A stretch of DNA of 64,000 nt from Carboxylicivirga caseinilyticus (GCA_025499705.1 JAFMVE010000001.1:186001-250000); one strand, 5' to 3'. Counted from the first letter of the stretch, positions 44,990 to 54,820 are shown. Notes: generated by a model not told the origin, from the sequence alone. Program-made: numbers and translations.

Positions 44990-46567
44990 CTATTCCATAG
45001 GAAAAGGAAGGTTTGCCTTCCATTTGACAGATGCTTTAGTGGTATTTAGTTCTTCGATTAATAAAAGAGCATATTTTATGGTCTGACGCATTCCTTCCAG
45101 TTCCCACTCCGGATTAAAATCATCTCTGACTGTATGATAATCCTTACCCCAGAATTCAGTGTAATTTCTCTCACCGGTTATCTCATCTTCACCTGCCGAA
45201 ATCCAGACTGCAGGCACACCGTAACGGGCAAAAGAAAACTGATCAGAACGGTAAAACAATCCTTGATTCGACAATGAAAATTGTGAGTAACCCAGTCCGT
45301 CTTTTTGTGCCAGTTTTGTAATGATCTCTTCAAAATCGGAGAATCGGGCACCAATACCCATAATGCTTTTTGCAGCTGACCAAACAGGAGTTGACTCCAG
45401 ATTTATATTTGCAATGATATTGCTTCTGTTGGTGTTCTGGGCATAGTATTTTGAACCAAGTAAACCTGATTCTTCGGAGTTACATCCCAATATGGTAACT
45501 GAATAATACAGTTCGTTCTGATGTTCTTTAAGTATCTTGGCTACCATCATCATTGCAGCTACAGCCGAACCATTATCGATGGTTCCGTTATAGATGTTCT
45601 CACCCTCTTTTCCGGAATTCATACCCAGATGATCGAGGTGTGCACTGATAACGATTCGCTCGTCTGTTTGTCCTTGTATGTGAGCCACAACATTATTGTT
45701 GAGAACATTTCTGAAACTGTTGTCACCACTAATGTGTGCCTGAAAACCAAGCTCCACCGGTTGAAAGTCGTTTGTTTTGGTTTTTTCGTATAACTCATTT
45801 TTGTTTAAACCTTTGCTTAGCAAGAGTTTGTCAAAACTGCTTTCCTTCATCCATCCTCTGAATTGTAAATTATTTTCCAGTTCAGACTCGATATACAATT
45901 CTTCTCCCGACCATGAGTTTTTAACTACATTCCAGTCATATCCTGCAGTTTCATCGGTGTGAATCAATAAAATACCTGCAGCGCCACGTCGGGCTGCTTC
46001 TTCTATGTGGTAAGTCCAGCGCCCGAAATAAGTAAGTGTTTTGCCTTCAAAAATATCAGGATTATAAAAACCCGGATCGTTTACTCTGGTGATAACCAGT
46101 TTGTTTTTCACATCTACATCTTTGTAATCATCCCAGTTCCAGATATCTGTTTTAATGCCAAAGCCAACAAAAACAACATCTGCCGTCAAATCAATATGTT
46201 CTTTTTCTGTAGTAAACGAACCAACAATATCATCAATGTAATTAAGTTTAATTCCATTTGCTTCGGCCATAACTCCTGTGTTTGAAAAGCCTTTCATCAC
46301 AAATGGTTGCAGGTATGAATTGTTGTTACCCGGCTCCAGATCCATATATTTACAAAGACTCTGAACATAGATCTCTGCCAAATCACCACCTCTGGTTCCC
46401 GGAGCCCGACCTTCCAGTAAATCATGACCCAGAAACTCCATTACACTTTGCATCTCGTTTTTTGATAGCTGATCAGCCCTTTCTTCAATCGTTATTTTTT
46501 CAGGTTGAGAGCAGGAGCTGATAAGAAGTATTAATAACAGTGCATAAAGCGATTGTAAACTTTTCAT
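44990..46567 (-). CDS. M28 family metallopeptidase lipoprotein
   Basis: 525 residues with a lipoprotein signal (LISSC, Cys19). A PA-like insertion (about 120-250) contains EEAARRGAAGILLIHTD. The peptidase domain (about 285-510) has the zinc ligands expected for M28: H-L-D-H-L-G, D in TIDNGSAVAA, E-E in NSEESGLLG, D in RSDQFSFARYGVPAVWIS, and H in DYHTVRDDF. It should act as an aminopeptidase in the periplasm or at the cell surface. It is transcribed in the same direction as the TonB operon, but 186 bases separate them. Confidence 0.93.
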   Translation of the reverse strand: MKSLQSLYALLLILLISSCSQPEKITIEERADQLSKNEMQSVMEFLGHDLLEGRAPGTRGGDLAEIYVQSLCKYMDLEPGNNNSYLQPFVMKGFSNTGVMAEANGIKLNYIDDIVGSFTTEKEHIDLTADVVFVGFGIKTDIWNWDDYKDVDVKNKLVITRVNDPGFYNPDIFEGKTLTYFGRWTYHIEEAARRGAAGILLIHTDETAGYDWNVVKNSWSGEELYIESELENNLQFRGWMKESSFDKLLLSKGLNKNELYEKTKTNDFQPVELGFQAHISGDNSFRNVLNNNVVAHIQGQTDERIVISAHLDHLGMNSGKEGENIYNGTIDNGSAVAAMMMVAKILKEHQNELYYSVTILGCNSEESGLLGSKYYAQNTNRSNIIANINLESTPVWSAAKSIMGIGARFSDFEEIITKLAQKDGLGYSQFSLSNQGLFYRSDQFSFARYGVPAVWISAGEDEITGERNYTEFWGKDYHTVRDDFNPEWELEGMRQTIKYALLLIEELNTTKASVKWKANLPFPME

Positions 46568-46671
46568 TTGAATGGTGATTATATTTTTAAATAGAAGGTC
46601 TTAGTTTATGTTCAAATCTATGAAATTAATATTGAAGAATAACCGATTAAGCCTTATTGCTTCGAGGAGGA

Positions 46672-47133
46672 TTAGATTATTTCCTCAATCTTTAATGTTT
46701 TACCATTAAATTGGACATCAACACCTGCCTGTTTATCCTTTAATATTTTGCCCACGGGTGAGGCAAGTGAAATAGAATAGTAATCCTGATTTTCTATTTT
46801 GATCTTTCCCAGTGCAATACTAATAAAGTAATTGCCCAGGTTGGTTTTTACCAGACTACCAAAACTTACTTTATTAGTGGAAAGGGAAGCATTTACTTTT
46901 GCAAGATCGTGGTTTGCTTGCTGAAGCTGACTCATTTGTACTCTCAGATTATTGAGTTCAATCTGCATCATTTCTCTTCCCGTTTCAAACTTATCACCGG
47001 CACTACTCTTAGTATCATTTTGCATCGATTCAATGGTTTCTTCCATTGCTTTCGACAGTGTGGTCATCTTCTCATTAAGTAGTTCCTGCATTTGATTCAC
47101 AAGCTGATGTTTTATATCGATGCTGATCTTCAT
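46672..47133 (-). CDS. GreA/GreB-like coiled-coil small protein
   Basis: 153 residues with no signal peptide. The N-terminal half is a coiled coil (about 1-90) that contains KSSAGDKFETGREMMQIE, a segment very similar to the GreA family tip motif. The C-terminal half is a small beta domain (SLVKTNLGNYFISIALG to LASPVGKILKDK) like the FKBP-like C-terminal domain of Gre factors. Such Bacteroidota proteins are sometimes mis-annotated as 3-oxoacyl-ACP synthase. It starts 9 bases after the pectate lyase gene stops, so the two are co-transcribed, an odd pairing. An RNA-polymerase-binding role is inference. Confidence 0.75.
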   Translation of the reverse strand: MKISIDIKHQLVNQMQELLNEKMTTLSKAMEETIESMQNDTKSSAGDKFETGREMMQIELNNLRVQMSQLQQANHDLAKVNASLSTNKVSFGSLVKTNLGNYFISIALGKIKIENQDYYSISLASPVGKILKDKQAGVDVQFNGKTLKIEEII

Positions 47134-47142
47134 TTTAGTTCG

Positions 47143-48216
47143 TTATTCAAGGTTGTTTTTCTCAAGCCATTCAGGATAATGTTTATTGATAAGCTTTGAT
47201 GGCCAGGTACCATAATAGGCATAACCGGCACGGCGTTCACGCTCAATCTCTGATAAATGATAATGAATAACCTTATCACGTCCGACGAATATGGCTTTAT
47301 TGGTTTCGATCTCATAAAAACGTGCCCACAAAGGTTCAGCATCATTTTTAGGTTCTGCTTTACGATCCTTTTTTCCATCAGAGTCTTTAAAATTTGAATA
47401 TTCCAGATTATTAATCTGGACTTCTTTAAACCATTCGACAGCACTTTTAATGGCAGTAATCACTTCGTCTGAAGGATTATCAATTTTCATTAAGAAGCGA
47501 ACAATGTCAACACTTTCGGATCCTGATAATGATGGAGGTTCAAAGTTTCGAGCCCAAACGGGTTCAAAGCTTTCTTCATCGTGTTGCGCACACCACACGG
47601 TAAGTTTCCCGTTAACTTTAACCTGAGTTTTTAAAATGCATTGAATGCCCTTTTCGATAGCGTTCTTGGCATGCTCGCGGTATTCTGGTTTTACAAAAAT
47701 AAATTCGTTTTTCCCTTTTGCGACTTTAGAGAGCAATTGCATCACATTCATCATTGCATTGTCGTTGTAGGTTATCGCTGTATAGTATCCTTCTCGTAAC
47801 GGATAAAACTGTGGCCAACCGCCATTTTCATATTGCGATTCAAACAAATAATCCAAACCTTTATAAAAAGCTGTTTCGTATTTTACATCCTCACTGGCAT
47901 TAATCATGAGAGCAAGGAAATGAATGGGTACAGTTGTGGCATTATTATCAATGGTATTGGAGTTTTTGCCGTGATGTGCATCGTCCAGCAGCTCATCTGA
48001 TTCAGGTGTGACTGTAATATCGGTATTCTTTGGCCAGGCACCTTCGTCAGACTGGTAAAGAAGTATATTGTCAGCTATTTGAGTAGCTTCATTTGACTTA
48101 TACCAGGCTGGTTTTTGTTTTAGGATATTTTTTCCGGACTCTGATTTCAGTTTTTGAGCATTGCAAAAAGCTGAAGTACCTATTAAGATTGAAAGAACTA
48201 AGGCTATTTTTTTCAT
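47143..48216 (-). CDS. Secreted PL10-family pectate lyase
   Basis: 357 residues with a signal peptide (about 1-21, ending CNAQ). The sequence carries the conserved pieces of polysaccharide lyase family 10: GAWPKNTDIT, NTIDNNATT, GGWPQFYPLREGYY with the ITYNDNAM run, VWCAQHDE, and R-N-F-E-P-P-S-L-S-G-S-E-S-V. The fold is an alpha/alpha toroid. It should cleave polygalacturonate by beta-elimination with calcium. The other pectin genes (transport, GH28) are not in this window. Confidence 0.93.
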   Translation of the reverse strand: MKKIALVLSILIGTSAFCNAQKLKSESGKNILKQKPAWYKSNEATQIADNILLYQSDEGAWPKNTDITVTPESDELLDDAHHGKNSNTIDNNATTVPIHFLALMINASEDVKYETAFYKGLDYLFESQYENGGWPQFYPLREGYYTAITYNDNAMMNVMQLLSKVAKGKNEFIFVKPEYREHAKNAIEKGIQCILKTQVKVNGKLTVWCAQHDEESFEPVWARNFEPPSLSGSESVDIVRFLMKIDNPSDEVITAIKSAVEWFKEVQINNLEYSNFKDSDGKKDRKAEPKNDAEPLWARFYEIETNKAIFVGRDKVIHYHLSEIERERRAGYAYYGTWPSKLINKHYPEWLEKNNLE

Positions 48217-48326
48217 AACATTTATTCGGAATCAGACATGGTCAACTTTATAAATATGTTTCAATTAAAAGAGTTAAAATTAAAACATTAAGCAGTTATT
48301 TAATCTAATGTAGATAGAAAATTTAT

Positions 48327-48334
48327 TACATTTG
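48327..48334 (+). promoter_or_regulatory. -7 element of the small PLDc_N gene
   Basis: TACATTTG matches TAnnTTTG and lies 23 bases before the ATG at 48357. No clear -33 element was found. Confidence 0.5.
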
Positions 48335-48356
48335 AATAAACATCTTAACCTAGCTT

Positions 48357-48569
48357 ATGTCTAATTTACTTATGATTGCTGGAATCGAATTAATAATTGT
48401 TCTCTTAGTTATTGTATTTGTATTGTTATTGCCATTATTGGCTTTAATAAGCATATTAAAAAACGAATTCAAAGGTAATAACAAAATTGTATGGGTGTTG
48501 GTCGTTTTGTTTTTACCATTTTTTGGATCCATTCTTTATTTTACGATGGGTAAAAATCAAAGAATATAA
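48357..48569 (+). CDS. Small two-helix PLDc_N (phospholipase D nuclease N-terminal) membrane protein
   Basis: 70 residues with two transmembrane helices separated by a short basic loop (KNEFKGNNK). The C-terminal part W-V-L-V-V-L-F-L-P-F-F-G-S-I-L-Y-F-x-x-G is the signature of the PLDc_N family, which occurs alone or in front of cardiolipin synthases. Alone it has no known catalytic role. A hairpin terminator follows. Confidence 0.85.
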   Translation: MSNLLMIAGIELIIVLLVIVFVLLLPLLALISILKNEFKGNNKIVWVLVVLFLPFFGSILYFTMGKNQRI

Positions 48570-48575
48570 ACAAAA

Positions 48576-48606
48576 AGCCCCAAAACAAATGCTTTAGGGC
48601 TCCTTT
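48576..48606 (+). terminator. Hairpin terminator after the PLDc_N gene
   Basis: AGCCC (48576-48580) pairs with GGGCT (48597-48601), extended by an inner AAA/TTT pairing after a one-base bulge, and is followed by CCTTTT. Confidence 0.6.
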
Positions 48607-48654
48607 TCATAGATTCAGAGTAGTTTGCGCACTATCCCAATGCACAATAATATT

Positions 48655-49050
48655 TTATGATTCCTGGCATGTTTGGTGCGCCAGATCTTTTATTTCCAGT
48701 ATAGCACCATGCAAATCACTTATTTCTTCTTCGGTGGGTTGTTTAATTGTGTATTTATCCAAAGAGCAAATCTCCTGTATGCTTTCGTATTTCAGGATGC
48801 GATCCTTTAATTCCGGATCCAGGTCTATTTCGCGTTCCAATCCGAATATTAAATCTGAAAAGGTATGATTGTCAGGTAGGTTATCCTTAAAATCAAGAAT
48901 GGCCATCACATAGCTTTCAAGACCCATCGATAGCATATTATATCTGATATCCGTACCGAATTTACTTGTCTTACCCGGTTTAGGCATGCCGTTCATATAC
49001 TGATCACCTTCTTTCAGCCAGCTCTTCCAGTTGTTTTCTTTTATCATCAT
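48655..49050 (-). CDS. Hypothetical protein, partner of NifX-like gene
   Basis: 131 residues with no signal peptide, acidic and helical. No domain is recognised with certainty. It contains two conserved-looking segments, KEGDQYMNGMPKPGKTSKFGTDIRYNMLSMGLESYVMAILDFKDNLPDNHTFSDLI in the first half, the latter resembling HEPN-like helical proteins, and a C-terminal cysteine (HQTCQES). It lies 32 bases downstream of the NifX-like gene on the same strand and is probably co-transcribed. A helper role for that protein is inference. Confidence 0.7.
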   Translation of the reverse strand: MMIKENNWKSWLKEGDQYMNGMPKPGKTSKFGTDIRYNMLSMGLESYVMAILDFKDNLPDNHTFSDLIFGLEREIDLDPELKDRILKYESIQEICSLDKYTIKQPTEEEISDLHGAILEIKDLAHQTCQES

Positions 49051-49082
49051 AGCAAAAGATTTTACGTGTTATTTCAGTAGCA

Positions 49083-49478
49083 TTACGATGCACAGTTTGA
49101 TGAGCAACTTGAGCAGGCACCCATACAATCGCCTTTTACAACCGTATCTTTAGCAGTGAACAGATTTAGTTCATCAGCTTCCTGCATCTTAATGTTGTCA
49201 GTAGCACTCCCTCTCTTGGCTTTGTAAACGGTTAAACCCATATTCATACACATCAGGTAAGTTAACAAAGGCATTCCTTCGGTAATGATGGTTTTAACTC
49301 CCTGTGCCTTTAGCTGAACACATAGATTGCCAATATTCCCTATGTCGTAAGTATGAGGTTCAACAACATATGCTTTATCTTCATCATTATAAATACAACC
49401 AAAGTCGGCGCTGATCAATGGACCTACAGTTGATTCTTCAGGGGTACTGGTTCCAGTCATTGGCAAAAATACTTTCAT
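49083..49478 (-). CDS. NifX/NafY-like dinitrogenase iron-molybdenum cofactor domain protein with Cys-rich tail
   Basis: 131 residues. The domain (about 1-110) matches the PF02579 family: STPEESTVGPLISADFGCIYND, LKAQGVKTIITEGMPL, and LTVYKAKRGSATDNI. A C-terminal cysteine cluster (C-M-G-A-C-S-S-C-S-S-N-C) could bind a metal or iron-sulfur cluster. The family includes NifX, NifB C-terminal and also many proteins outside nitrogen fixation. No nif gene is visible here, so a metal-cofactor or iron-sulfur carrier role is the safe inference. Confidence 0.85.
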   Translation of the reverse strand: MKVFLPMTGTSTPEESTVGPLISADFGCIYNDEDKAYVVEPHTYDIGNIGNLCVQLKAQGVKTIITEGMPLLTYLMCMNMGLTVYKAKRGSATDNIKMQEADELNLFTAKDTVVKGDCMGACSSCSSNCAS

Positions 49479-49751
49479 AATTGTATTGTTTTTGAGTTCT
49501 ACCTTTATTTGAGTAATTGATTACCCAAAAGAAGTGCCAAGAGGGTCTATTTGTACATTATCAAATATTTAGGCATTTATATGAAAGGTAAGTTCTACAT
49601 ATATGTAAGTTTTAAGAGTAGCTGATTACAATATTGTATTGAAACATTGATTCATTAATATTTCACTCTTCAAGGTGTAATTCATTGATCCTTTTTAAAT
49701 CTGACTTCCGTATGGCAAACAATTGATAGAAAAATAAAAATTGTAGATTTG

Positions 49752-50330
49752 ATGCATCAAAGCATGATTATGATTGAAAATAGAATATTGGTGGTGGATA
49801 TCGAAACCACAGGTTTTTTGAATCAGGGAGGTTTAATTGTTGAGATTGGTATGGTATTGCTTAATCTCGAAAATGGTGAAGTGGAGCCAATATATGATTC
49901 ATTGATTTGTGAGCCAGGGTTTAATTGGAATCATACAACAGGCGGTTTCGGTTGGATCTTTCAAAATTCAGATTTGACACCGCAGGAGGTATTCGATGCA
50001 CCATCATTGGAATCACAACGGGAGTCTATACAGTTTCTGTTTGATAATCATAGAGCTACAGCCTTTAATAAACGTTTTGACTTTGATTTCCTGCGTGACC
50101 GGGGATTTCGTATAACAGAATTGCCGTGCCCAATGGTGGAAGCAACACCGATTATAAAACTTCCTTCACGAAATGGATATGGAGGATATAAATGGCCTAA
50201 GGTTGAAGAGGCATGGCAGTATTTCTTTGGCAACACGGGTTATATTGAAGCACACCGGGGAATGGATGATGCAGCTCATGAAGCTAAAATTGTATATGAA
50301 CTATACAAAATGGGTGCTTTTGTAGTATAG
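49752..50330 (+). CDS. DnaQ-like 3'-5' exonuclease
   Basis: About 190 residues with the Exo I motif V-V-D-I-E-T-T-G near the start, Exo II-like FNKRFDFDFLRD (about 95-106) and Exo III-like H-R-G-M-D-D-A-A-H-E-A (about 170-180). The fold is RNase H-like, so it should trim DNA or RNA from the 3' end. The start is uncertain: a TTG at 49749 and ATGs at 49752, 49764 and 49770 are all possible, and a -7-like TAGATTTG at 49744-49751 would favour the later ones. It has no helicase or polymerase neighbour. Confidence 0.85.
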   Translation: MHQSMIMIENRILVVDIETTGFLNQGGLIVEIGMVLLNLENGEVEPIYDSLICEPGFNWNHTTGGFGWIFQNSDLTPQEVFDAPSLESQRESIQFLFDNHRATAFNKRFDFDFLRDRGFRITELPCPMVEATPIIKLPSRNGYGGYKWPKVEEAWQYFFGNTGYIEAHRGMDDAAHEAKIVYELYKMGAFVV

Positions 50331-50344
50331 TTTGTAAGAAATAA

Positions 50345-50385
50345 GAACGGTTCTTTATGAATCATCAAAATTAAAAGAACCGTTC
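50345..50385. terminator. Bidirectional terminator between exonuclease and giant-protein operon
   Basis: A perfect 12-bp stem (50345-50356 with 50374-50385), and a 17-base loop. It lies between two convergent stops (50330 and 50393) and can terminate both. Confidence 0.75.
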
Positions 50386-50392
50386 CAATCAA

Positions 50393-53300
50393 TTATTTAT
50401 CTATTTCATTCAACTTTATCACATCGGCAAAGATCAGTCGGTCGGTTTGTTCTGATTGTTCCAGCCTGTTTTGATAAGCTGCGGGTAAATCAGGAATTCT
50501 GTTCGGACCTCTTTCGTATTCTTCAATCACAATGGAGAAAGGCGCTGTTTTATAGCGGGGGTGCAATTTAAATTCTTTCTCAATTCTGAATTTACTTCCT
50601 GAAATGTATTCTTTCCGGGTAATAGGGTAAGTAATAGTTTCTTCTTCAAGCCTTTTGTCAGTCTTACCATCAGTGATTATCCCATAAATGGGTTGAGCCA
50701 TTTCAGTGTCGAGGAATGATATCTTCACAAAATTGTAATTACCATATTTGGCATTGCCCGGATTATAGATTGTACCCTCAATGGTTAAGGTGAACTTTGA
50801 ATTCTGATCATCCTTTTTAAACTGCAGTGTTGTTTGTCTATCCGGAACCAATTGGGTCATTTTGGCCACAACCACCTGCGATAGGCAAACATCACTGTTA
50901 TCCTCACGAACTGAATGAGGCTGATATCTGGCCAGAATTAATTTCACAAATGGGAAATACATCGATTGAGGATCAATGGCTAAATCGCAGAACCAAAGTT
51001 GACGTTCCTGATCGAAATGAACCGGATAGGCAACCACTTTAGCCAGTGCACCTGCTTTGCCCGGATACTGAAGCTTTGTGTCAATAACAGGATTCATCCT
51101 GAAGTCCTGTGGCTGAGGGGATACATTTTCAGGCCGGGTACCATACAATATCGGATCGATTCCCCAATGTGTATAGTCATTGGTATAACCTGCATTGGCC
51201 GACATCATTGTGGTAAATGTTGCATTGGATTCAGGTAAAATCACACCCAGCATCTCATCATCTCCCGATGAAAACCATGGGCGTTTCAGATAAACTCTCA
51301 AGCCACCACCCATTCGTTGATGTCTTACAGCATCTTCTGTGTGCGTTTTACGCCATTCGAAAGTAGGTATGATATAATCAATTTCGGGTGCTTTGGGTCT
51401 TGCTGAACTCAAAATGTTCACCTTTTCGAGCCATTCACTTTCGCGGGTGGTAGTCAGGTTGCTATTCGAAGCCAGTATTTTATCAAAATATTCACGATAT
51501 CGCGAAGTTGCAACCAGTTTATAATCTACCCAGCGATGTTTGGTGTCTCCAAATTTATGCTCAAGAGGTTTAATTCTCAGGTTCATCTGTTTGACAAAAC
51601 CAAACCGAGTTGCCTGAATATCATATCTTACTTTTTGGGCAAGGTTGGTTCGTGCCGAAACTTTGGTTTTTTGCAACTGTTTAAACTCTGTGTTTTGAGC
51701 TGCAAATAATTGATTTACTTTTCGGGCTTTAGGTTGTGGTTGGGCTTCAAAGCGTTGTGGGCTCTGTGGCTTAATACGCATGATTGGCTTAACCTTCAGA
51801 TTTTCCACCGGAGCAAGTTTAAGCTCTTCTGCTTCGGGCACCGTTCCCTTGGTAATTATATCATCGTGATAATTAACATGAATGTCTGATATGGAATTTC
51901 TTCCGGTTTTTTCTTTGATTTTTATTGAAATACCATCGTCATAAGGTTCGGTCCATTTTGCCTGAAATTCAACCTTCTCAGTACTCTCGCCATGAATATC
52001 AAAACGGGTGTTGATCAATGCAAAAGTGGTATTGTAATCTCTGTCAGGTATCAATTCTTCAATAATCGGAGCGTCAACAGGCTGTTGAACAGCGTGCACC
52101 AGTTCAATCTCACGCGATGGACTCACCATCCAGTGCTGACCTGATACCGCCAGTTTTTCAAGTTCGCTGATATTGCCAGGATTATCATTGATAATCATTT
52201 GCCAAATGGCTGATAGTTGTTTCAAATCCTCTTCGCGCCAGAATGTGCTGAACTTTATTTTGGTACGGATTCCTTTGGGCAGATAGACGGTGAAAATGCT
52301 TTGTGAACCATCCCATTGGGTATTCATCTCGCCTTCTTCGAGTCTGATACGTATTTCTTTGGCATGATACCAGTCGTCGGGAATGTTGACATCATTGGTA
52401 TTGCTGGCTTTTATTTCATCGTTCCTGAAGAAGCTGAATAGACGTGGATTAAACTCCTGCGTATGTGTGTTTTCATATCCTTCAGCAATAAAAAGTGCTA
52501 CCCCTGCTGCCATTGGATCAGGAAGGTAGATAATCTCAACATCAGATGGTTTGTAAATCTTTTCTTTGTTTTCCTCATCCTGTTGATACAAACCTTCGTG
52601 GTTAGTTATGATCTGATAGATTTCTTTTGCTGACTGTGGATCATTCTTAAACGCCTGCTCAAACTTATTATGGGTTTCAGCCATCAACTGACTGTTTTTG
52701 GGTGGTAAAAGGAATCGTTGCGAGTAATCATCAAACTTCAGACCGTTAACCATGTGATCATTTTCATAATCAGTTGACGATTGGTCAAAGTTACTTCGGA
52801 TAACCATTTCTTCCAGAAATTCTCCATCCTTCAATTCATTACCGGCCAGTACTATCGGGCTGGCCAATGGTTCGTATCGCATATATCTGATATTCTCGCG
52901 GATGGTTTGTCCGGGGGATTCACTTTCATGATCAATAGGAACACTGTTACCAGCCAGGTCAACAGCACGAACCCTAACCTGGTAATCTTTACCAAATCGA
53001 AGTTTAGGTAATGTGCCGGGTATAATTTTCGACTGGGCATTTACTTTAAACTCCAGGTCGGGATCAAACTCATATTTTTTAATCTCATCAATCTTTGATT
53101 TATTCACAAAGTCACGTTTATTTTCATCGTCTCCGTCAAAGTCATCCGATTCATTGATGGCATAACCGGGTTTGCGAACCGATAAACTCCAACCTTCCCA
53201 GCGGGCCAGTGTTTCCGATACGAAAACATCGTCCGGATCATCCGGATCTTCAGCAATACCTAATTGAATGAATCCTTCATCGGGTACAATATCTTTAATA

Positions 53301-54820
53301 ACTTGCGCATTATTTCCCTCATCAAACCAGTAATATTCATCCTGTTTCTGATGTAACGAAAACCAACGATCGGGTTCATCATTATAGGCAATATCCATTC
53401 GGTAACCCTGAATAACATCGGTAGAGTACAGTGTTTTATCAGGTATCTTTATTTTGAGTGCAAGGTTTTGTAAGGTGGGTTTTTGTTGAAGCTGTAGATT
53501 TTCAATTTTCCCGCCAACACGTTTCAATTTTTCTTGTTTCAACTCAACTTTTTTTACCGGAGTGGCGACAAAAGCCTGTTTTAATTGAACATTTGTTTCG
53601 ATGCTTCGGAAGAGGTGTTCGGCCATTCCGTTTTTGGTGATGGCAATACCTGCCGAGCGCATAAATGGCAATCCTTCATCCTCAGGAGGTTCAGGCTCTT
53701 CGATCTGTTTTATCTGCAACGCCCTGCTTTTTAGTAATTCGGCTCTTATTTCGTAAAACTGGGCAATCTCCTGTACTTTGTTTTCTGCCATGTTATTGGT
53801 CTTAAGAGCAGTACCATCAGCATCAATTTGTACAACAGAAAACTCGTTTGTATTGATTTTTACAAAGCCCTTATCGAATATCGAATCTGATTTATCACCG
53901 ATGTAGAAACCTTTGTCGGTAATGTTATAAGCCGTTGGAGGTAACGAAACTGTTGTGCCTTCTTCATCAAATTCAAGTGCATTTATTACCAGTTGTATGG
54001 AACCCGAATCGGGGATAGATTTAGTGTATGGAATGGTGAAATCCAATACTAATCCCAGTTTCCGCATTATTTGAGGATAGCTGTTGACAACAGCCATGAT
54101 ATCATGAAATTCGAAACGTGGTTTTTCCAGTTTAACGGGAGTGAGACGTGTAATGATTTTTCGATCTACCCTATGAAACTGTCTTAGCTGACCAAAATCG
54201 TCCTGTGGTTTCATGGTTGCGGCGAACTTCATAAACTTATCACGACGAACATCGGATTTGATTTTTATGTCGTTATTATCGTTTTTGAAATACAGTTGTT
54301 CAGCCTTGATTTTTTTTACCCGTTTGGGCTTCTCCGATTCTTCAATGGTATTTACATCCAGTTTCATTCTGGAGATGGCACCAAACTTATTTTCATCGAC
54401 AAAAACATCGGCAGAAATCTTTCTAACCGGATTTTGAATAGCTGTTTCCTTGTAGCTTTTCAGCACAAAATCGTTGATGTGTTTTACCGGGAAAGAGTAA
54501 ATATTCTTTTTTGGAATATCTTCTTCATCTTTAAAATCATCGACCTTAATATCTTTATGAAAGATGTTTTCGAATAGCTGGGTATCGATGTTTTCTTCTG
54601 CCAGTTCAGCATCCAGAATTTCACCGTTTTTTAGCTTAAACTGAAAATCGGCATCAAGTAACTTATGCGGAAATTGGAGGATATCTTCAAATTCGGCAAG
54701 TGTAGTATCTTTGGGTGTTGATAATTTTATGGTTGTATAAACCGATAGTTTAAGAAACGATTCCCCATTTTTTTCTATTCGTTGATGAGGTAAGGTTGTA
54801 AATATTATTTCTTGTGGCAT
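50393..54820 (-). CDS. Giant uncharacterised protein (1475 aa), partner of the Tat-exported giant protein
   Basis: 1475 residues without a signal peptide or membrane helix, beginning MPQEIIFTTLPHQR. It is mainly beta-strand-rich. A fibronectin-like segment near residues 480-625 ends with VRVRAVDLAGNS. A lysine/proline/glutamine-rich linker lies near 1010-1080, and the C-terminal about 350 residues contain LRVYLKRPWFSSGDDEMLGVIL. No catalytic motif was seen. The gene is 45 bases downstream of the Tat-exported giant protein gene, so the two are one operon. From memory, large hypothetical proteins of actinobacteria begin with a similar F/W-T-x-L-P ... L-x-L-S-V ... FPD block, so the family may be cross-phylum. 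That needs a search. The function is unknown. Confidence 0.85.
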   Translation of the reverse strand: MPQEIIFTTLPHQRIEKNGESFLKLSVYTTIKLSTPKDTTLAEFEDILQFPHKLLDADFQFKLKNGEILDAELAEENIDTQLFENIFHKDIKVDDFKDEEDIPKKNIYSFPVKHINDFVLKSYKETAIQNPVRKISADVFVDENKFGAISRMKLDVNTIEESEKPKRVKKIKAEQLYFKNDNNDIKIKSDVRRDKFMKFAATMKPQDDFGQLRQFHRVDRKIITRLTPVKLEKPRFEFHDIMAVVNSYPQIMRKLGLVLDFTIPYTKSIPDSGSIQLVINALEFDEEGTTVSLPPTAYNITDKGFYIGDKSDSIFDKGFVKINTNEFSVVQIDADGTALKTNNMAENKVQEIAQFYEIRAELLKSRALQIKQIEEPEPPEDEGLPFMRSAGIAITKNGMAEHLFRSIETNVQLKQAFVATPVKKVELKQEKLKRVGGKIENLQLQQKPTLQNLALKIKIPDKTLYSTDVIQGYRMDIAYNDEPDRWFSLHQKQDEYYWFDEGNNAQVIKDIVPDEGFIQLGIAEDPDDPDDVFVSETLARWEGWSLSVRKPGYAINESDDFDGDDENKRDFVNKSKIDEIKKYEFDPDLEFKVNAQSKIIPGTLPKLRFGKDYQVRVRAVDLAGNSVPIDHESESPGQTIRENIRYMRYEPLASPIVLAGNELKDGEFLEEMVIRSNFDQSSTDYENDHMVNGLKFDDYSQRFLLPPKNSQLMAETHNKFEQAFKNDPQSAKEIYQIITNHEGLYQQDEENKEKIYKPSDVEIIYLPDPMAAGVALFIAEGYENTHTQEFNPRLFSFFRNDEIKASNTNDVNIPDDWYHAKEIRIRLEEGEMNTQWDGSQSIFTVYLPKGIRTKIKFSTFWREEDLKQLSAIWQMIINDNPGNISELEKLAVSGQHWMVSPSREIELVHAVQQPVDAPIIEELIPDRDYNTTFALINTRFDIHGESTEKVEFQAKWTEPYDDGISIKIKEKTGRNSISDIHVNYHDDIITKGTVPEAEELKLAPVENLKVKPIMRIKPQSPQRFEAQPQPKARKVNQLFAAQNTEFKQLQKTKVSARTNLAQKVRYDIQATRFGFVKQMNLRIKPLEHKFGDTKHRWVDYKLVATSRYREYFDKILASNSNLTTTRESEWLEKVNILSSARPKAPEIDYIIPTFEWRKTHTEDAVRHQRMGGGLRVYLKRPWFSSGDDEMLGVILPESNATFTTMMSANAGYTNDYTHWGIDPILYGTRPENVSPQPQDFRMNPVIDTKLQYPGKAGALAKVVAYPVHFDQERQLWFCDLAIDPQSMYFPFVKLILARYQPHSVREDNSDVCLSQVVVAKMTQLVPDRQTTLQFKKDDQNSKFTLTIEGTIYNPGNAKYGNYNFVKISFLDTEMAQPIYGIITDGKTDKRLEEETITYPITRKEYISGSKFRIEKEFKLHPRYKTAPFSIVIEEYERGPNRIPDLPAAYQNRLEQSEQTDRLIFADVIKLNEIDK

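Noticed and set aside
47130-47444. 104-codon minus-strand ORF overlapping the pectate lyase
   Set aside because: It is a shadow in another frame of the PL10 gene, which has full family conservation.
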